From assembly GCF_014642405.1 (NCBI RefSeq), contig NZ_BMIN01000015.1:41207-105206 (forward strand): 64,000 bases of DNA, given 5' to 3'. Positions 61,826 through 64,000 of this stretch are shown in pieces. The notes under the pieces were generated by a model. That model did not search any database. It had not been told where the DNA came from and saw only the letters and a list, made by a program, of their open reading frames with translations. Both the position numbers and the translations under genes were made by a program. The stretch is from Pontibacillus salipaludis. Lineage in GTDB: Bacteria > Bacillota > Bacilli > Bacillales > BH030062. How positions within the stretch are numbered: position 1 is the first letter of the stretch; the number at the start of each line of letters is the position of its first letter.

Positions 61826-62055
61826 ATCGTCATTCCCCCATGTTTTTAGACGTAGCATGATCCTTTTTGGTCATTGTGAACCGGCTTTCAACATACAGAT
61901 GCCCTTTTACGTCACTGCTCGTTCAATTTTGGTCATACCTAAGCTCTTATTAGTCATTCCTTCTTACCTTTATGAACAGTTCTTTTTAGCTTTGAGCACT
62001 TCGTGAACGCTTTACGACATTGCGACTTATGCTTGAACAGTCTTGTGCTCAAATC
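61826..62055. repeat. 21-bp-periodic degenerate repeat array
   Basis: A GTCAT-type core recurs on the plus strand at 61829, 61870, 61890 (AACAT), 61911, 61932, 61953, 61974 (GAACA), 61994, 62016 and 62035, that is every 20-21 bp, each preceded by a T-rich run such as CTTTTTGGTCAT. About eleven monomers. The pattern is related to, but more degraded than, the array at 47780-48505. No convincing gene; a 61-codon frame through it is a by-product of the periodicity. 61727-61825 shows nothing else. Confidence 0.7.
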
Positions 62056-62078
62056 TAAGAAACAGACTAATAATTCAT

Positions 62079-62106
62079 AAAAAAAACACCTGAATATTCA
62101 GGTGTT
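62079..62106 (-). terminator. terminator of mntR
   Basis: AACACCTGAAT/ATTCAGGTGTT perfect palindrome (62085-62106) followed by a T run on the minus strand; overlaps the mntR stop. Confidence 0.85.
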
Positions 62107-62540
62107 TAATCTTCTTTCGCTTGTTCTTCATTTTGTTGTTGAACGAGTCGTAATTGTTCGATGCATTGAGGGTTTTCTTCGAAGAATTGAACTAGATCAC
62201 CAATGCGATCAATGGAATTCCAGCTCATATGGTGTTCAATTCCCTCTACATCTTCATATATATTCTCTTTATTAACGCCGATAATTTGTAAGAATTGCTC
62301 TAATAGCTCGTGACGGTACACTAGCCGTTTGCCAACTTTTTTCCCTTTAGAGGTTAACACAAGTCCCCTATATTTTTCGTAATTCAGATACTGATCTCGG
62401 TCTAGCTTTTGTACCATTTTCGTAACAGATGATGGATGGACTTGAAGATTTTCAGCGATATCTGAAACTCGTGCATAGCCTTTATCCTCTATTAGCATAT
62501 ATATTTGTTCAATATAATCTTCCATACTTGGTGTTGGCAT
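62106..62540 (-). CDS. mntR: MntR, manganese-responsive transcriptional regulator
   Basis: 144 residues, DtxR family. The N-terminal winged helix (about 1-70) contains [20 protein letters not shown]. All known manganese ligands of B. subtilis MntR are at the same positions: D8, E11, H77, E99, E102 and H103. It represses manganese uptake when Mn2+ is high. The SH3 domain found in DtxR is absent, as expected. No manganese transporter gene is in the window. Confidence 0.96.
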   Translation of the reverse strand: MPTPSMEDYIEQIYMLIEDKGYARVSDIAENLQVHPSSVTKMVQKLDRDQYLNYEKYRGLVLTSKGKKVGKRLVYRHELLEQFLQIIGVNKENIYEDVEGIEHHMSWNSIDRIGDLVQFFEENPQCIEQLRLVQQQNEEQAKED

Positions 62541-62613
62541 AAAAATCCTCCAATTCTGCCTCAGCCTACTGTTAAAAATGATACACTAGATTCCTTTCGA
62601 TGACAAGATTGTC

Positions 62614-63645
62614 TTACGTGAAATAACTGATCTTACTATTCGGAAAATATTCGTTAATGTAGGCTTCCATCGTCTTTTTAATATCCTCTTGAGTTTCAGT
62701 TGGATAGACGTATTTGCCAATGCCATAACGACCCCATTTATATTTTCGCTCTTCTTCATCCATTTCAAGCTTTGACTTAGGATAACGCTGGAGGATCACG
62801 CGCTTAGCTGGCTTTGTGAAGCGATGCTGAATGAGTTCAAATGTTAAATCTTCCTCATCTACAGAAGATCCTTTCAGCTGCTCATGGAGATGCGCAAACA
62901 TTTTGTGGTACCCTTCTTTCCACGTATCATCATATAAATAGATTGGGGCCACAATAAAACCTAACGGATACCCTGCATCAGCTACTTTTCTGGCTGCTTC
63001 TAGTCGCTTATCTAATGAAGAAGTGCCTGGTTCAAAGTTTTTTATGACATAATCAGCATTTATGCTAAAGCGAAAACGTGTGTGACCATTGTGCTCTGCA
63101 TCTAATAAATGATCTACATGATGGTATTTCGTAACAAAACGAAGGCGTCCCTTTTTCTGATCCCCCATAAATTCAATGGTCTTCTTTAATGAGTGAGTTA
63201 GGTGATCAATTCCCACGATATCTGACGTACACGCGGCTTCAAAACGGGTTGGTTCATCACGTTCTAAGATGTATTGATGAGCCTGATCAAAGATCTCTTC
63301 TAAATTAACGTATGTTCTGATATATGGCTTTTTGCCAAGAGTGGTTTGTAAATAACAGTAATGACAGTGACCCATACAGCCTGTCGCTAAGGGAATTGCA
63401 TATTCTGCTGAAGGCTTAGAGGTATCAAATTTAAGTGTCTTCCTAACTCCTAGGACGAACGTATTCTTAGCGTTAGCATACTGTCGTAATTCATTATCTC
63501 CTGGAATTCCTCGCACTTGGTTATGGGAAGTTGTCTCTCTTATCTCAATCCCTTGGTCCTTGAACTTCTGATAGAGATCTTGTGCTAACTTATACTCCAT
63601 CGCTCGTGGTTCCACGTATACAAGTTTAGGCATAAATGGTTTCAT
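62614..63645 (-). CDS. splB: spore photoproduct lyase
   Basis: 343 residues. Radical SAM cluster motif CMGHCHYC (three cysteines, about residue 90) and the hydrogen-donor cysteine in FEAACTSDIVG are both present. It directly reverses the spore photoproduct (5-thyminyl-5,6-dihydrothymine) in UV-exposed spore DNA during germination. The ATG at 63645 has AAAGGAG about 8 nt upstream; the frame to 63678 has no ribosome site. No splA is seen upstream. Confidence 0.96.
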   Translation of the reverse strand: MKPFMPKLVYVEPRAMEYKLAQDLYQKFKDQGIEIRETTSHNQVRGIPGDNELRQYANAKNTFVLGVRKTLKFDTSKPSAEYAIPLATGCMGHCHYCYLQTTLGKKPYIRTYVNLEEIFDQAHQYILERDEPTRFEAACTSDIVGIDHLTHSLKKTIEFMGDQKKGRLRFVTKYHHVDHLLDAEHNGHTRFRFSINADYVIKNFEPGTSSLDKRLEAARKVADAGYPLGFIVAPIYLYDDTWKEGYHKMFAHLHEQLKGSSVDEEDLTFELIQHRFTKPAKRVILQRYPKSKLEMDEEERKYKWGRYGIGKYVYPTETQEDIKKTMEAYINEYFPNSKISYFT

Positions 63646-63666
63646 ACAGTTCACTCCTTTATGCCT

Positions 63667-63695
63667 TAGTATCACCAACTCTTGTGAGGTATTGC
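63667..63695 (-). promoter_or_regulatory. candidate sigma-G promoter of splB
   Basis: Minus-strand GATACTA (63673-63667) matches the sigma-G -10 CATACTA at six of seven bases; GCAATA (63695-63690), 16 nt upstream, is a poorer -35. Start about 15 nt before the ATG. Forespore expression of spl is established in B. subtilis. Confidence 0.4.
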
Positions 63696-63810
63696 TGGTA
63701 ATGAATGTATCTTAAATGACTTTTTTAATGTTGTTATTACAACTATTTGTTCAAGAACAAGGCAGGTTCAAACAGAGACACTTTGTTGAGTGTGGGCCCG
63801 TTACGTTTAT

Positions 63811-63885
63811 TGAGTGATAGGGATGTCTTGGGAATGGCTCGCTTTCCGCAGGCGAGCTGTCGAGCCTCCTCACTCACTATGAAGT
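63811..63885 (+). repeat. fragment of the dispersed GC-rich repeat
   Basis: CTCGCTTTCCGCAGGCGAGC followed by TGTCGAGCCTCCTC (63838-63871) matches the 34-base core of the 18197-18318 element (18301-18268, minus strand) with two substitutions. Terminal repeats like those of the other copy were not found, so it is a partial copy or a different subfamily. The rest of 63696-63925 shows nothing else. Confidence 0.6.
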
Positions 63886-63925
63886 GGACCCTTGTTTTTG
63901 GTCATAATCAAAAACAGGAGGTGCG

Positions 63926-64000
63926 ATGGTGAATACTATTACATCAGCTATGAAACAAGACATCGCGGTACGCTATTTGAGTGAAATGACGACTTATAAA
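63926..64000 (+). CDS. start of an unidentified gene, cut by the window edge
   Basis: An open frame of 25 codons begins at ATG 63926 with AGGAGG five bases upstream (a GTG three bases later is equally possible) and runs open to the end of the window. The N-terminal residues, MVNTITSAMKQDIAVRYLSE, are not recognised. Good ribosome site and position upstream of the divergent splB support a real gene. Confidence 0.5.
   Translation, partial: MVNTITSAMKQDIAVRYLSEMTTYK

Noticed and set aside
61821..62006. 61-codon plus-strand frame in the mntR-yqhO gap
   Set aside because: Lies inside the 21-bp-periodic repeat with no ribosome site; composition follows the repeat.

Overview
The window looks like chromosomal DNA of a spore-forming Bacillaceae, probably a halophilic or alkaliphilic relative of Bacillus (Halobacillus/Pontibacillus-like; this genus-level guess is inference). 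The reasons are a complete spoIIIA operon, spo0A, spoIVB, a gerA-type germination operon, spore photoproduct lyase, and gene order from bkdR to mntR that follows the B. subtilis yqi/yqh region. No tRNA, rRNA, CRISPR array, prophage or intact insertion sequence was seen.

Layout. (1) 1-6566: phenylacetate catabolism on the minus strand: paaA, paaB, paaC, paaD, an EthD-like protein, paaF, paaG and an aldehyde dehydrogenase, behind a good sigma-A promoter with a cre-like site. (2) 6567-18485: mixed accessory genes: two small unknown proteins, a LysM/M14 peptidoglycan peptidase, a permease-like protein, a YetF-type DUF421 protein, a gerXA-XB-XC germination operon with a 37-residue membrane protein in front, a Na+/Ca2+-type exchanger and a CPA1 Na+/H+ antiporter. 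It ends in a 570-bp nested foldback sequence. (3) 18486-28957: branched-chain keto acid operon ptb-bcd-buk-lpdV-bkdAA-bkdAB-bkdB with its activator gene bkdR and a clear sigma-54 (SigL) promoter, then yqzF. (4) 28958-33306: a cNMP-binding/CBS/DUF294 nucleotidyltransferase-like protein paired with a DnaQ-like exonuclease, then aspartokinase III. (5) 33700-46507: spo0A, spoIVB, recN, argR, tlyA, dxs, oapA, OLE RNA, ispA, xseB, xseA, folD, nusB. (6) 46678-48558: a NERD-domain protein and a 720-bp higher-order tandem repeat. (7) 48559-60815: yqhY, accC, accB, spoIIIAH-AA, efp, pepQ-like, aroQ, yqhR, and the divergent yqhQ-yqhP. (8) 60836-64000: patatin-like lipase, a second 21-bp-periodic array, mntR, splB, and the start of one more gene.

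The most notable system is the OLE (ornate, large, extremophilic) noncoding RNA with its partner membrane protein gene oapA, set between ispA and dxs. Support is a terminal 9-bp helix that closes a roughly 600-nt structured region, a consensus extended -10 promoter starting exactly at that helix, and the adjacent four-helix basic membrane protein. The least explained signals are two arrays of degenerate 21-bp monomers (one organised into 124-bp higher-order units) about 14 kb apart with related consensus, and a set of dispersed foldback repeats. Functions of those repeats are unknown.
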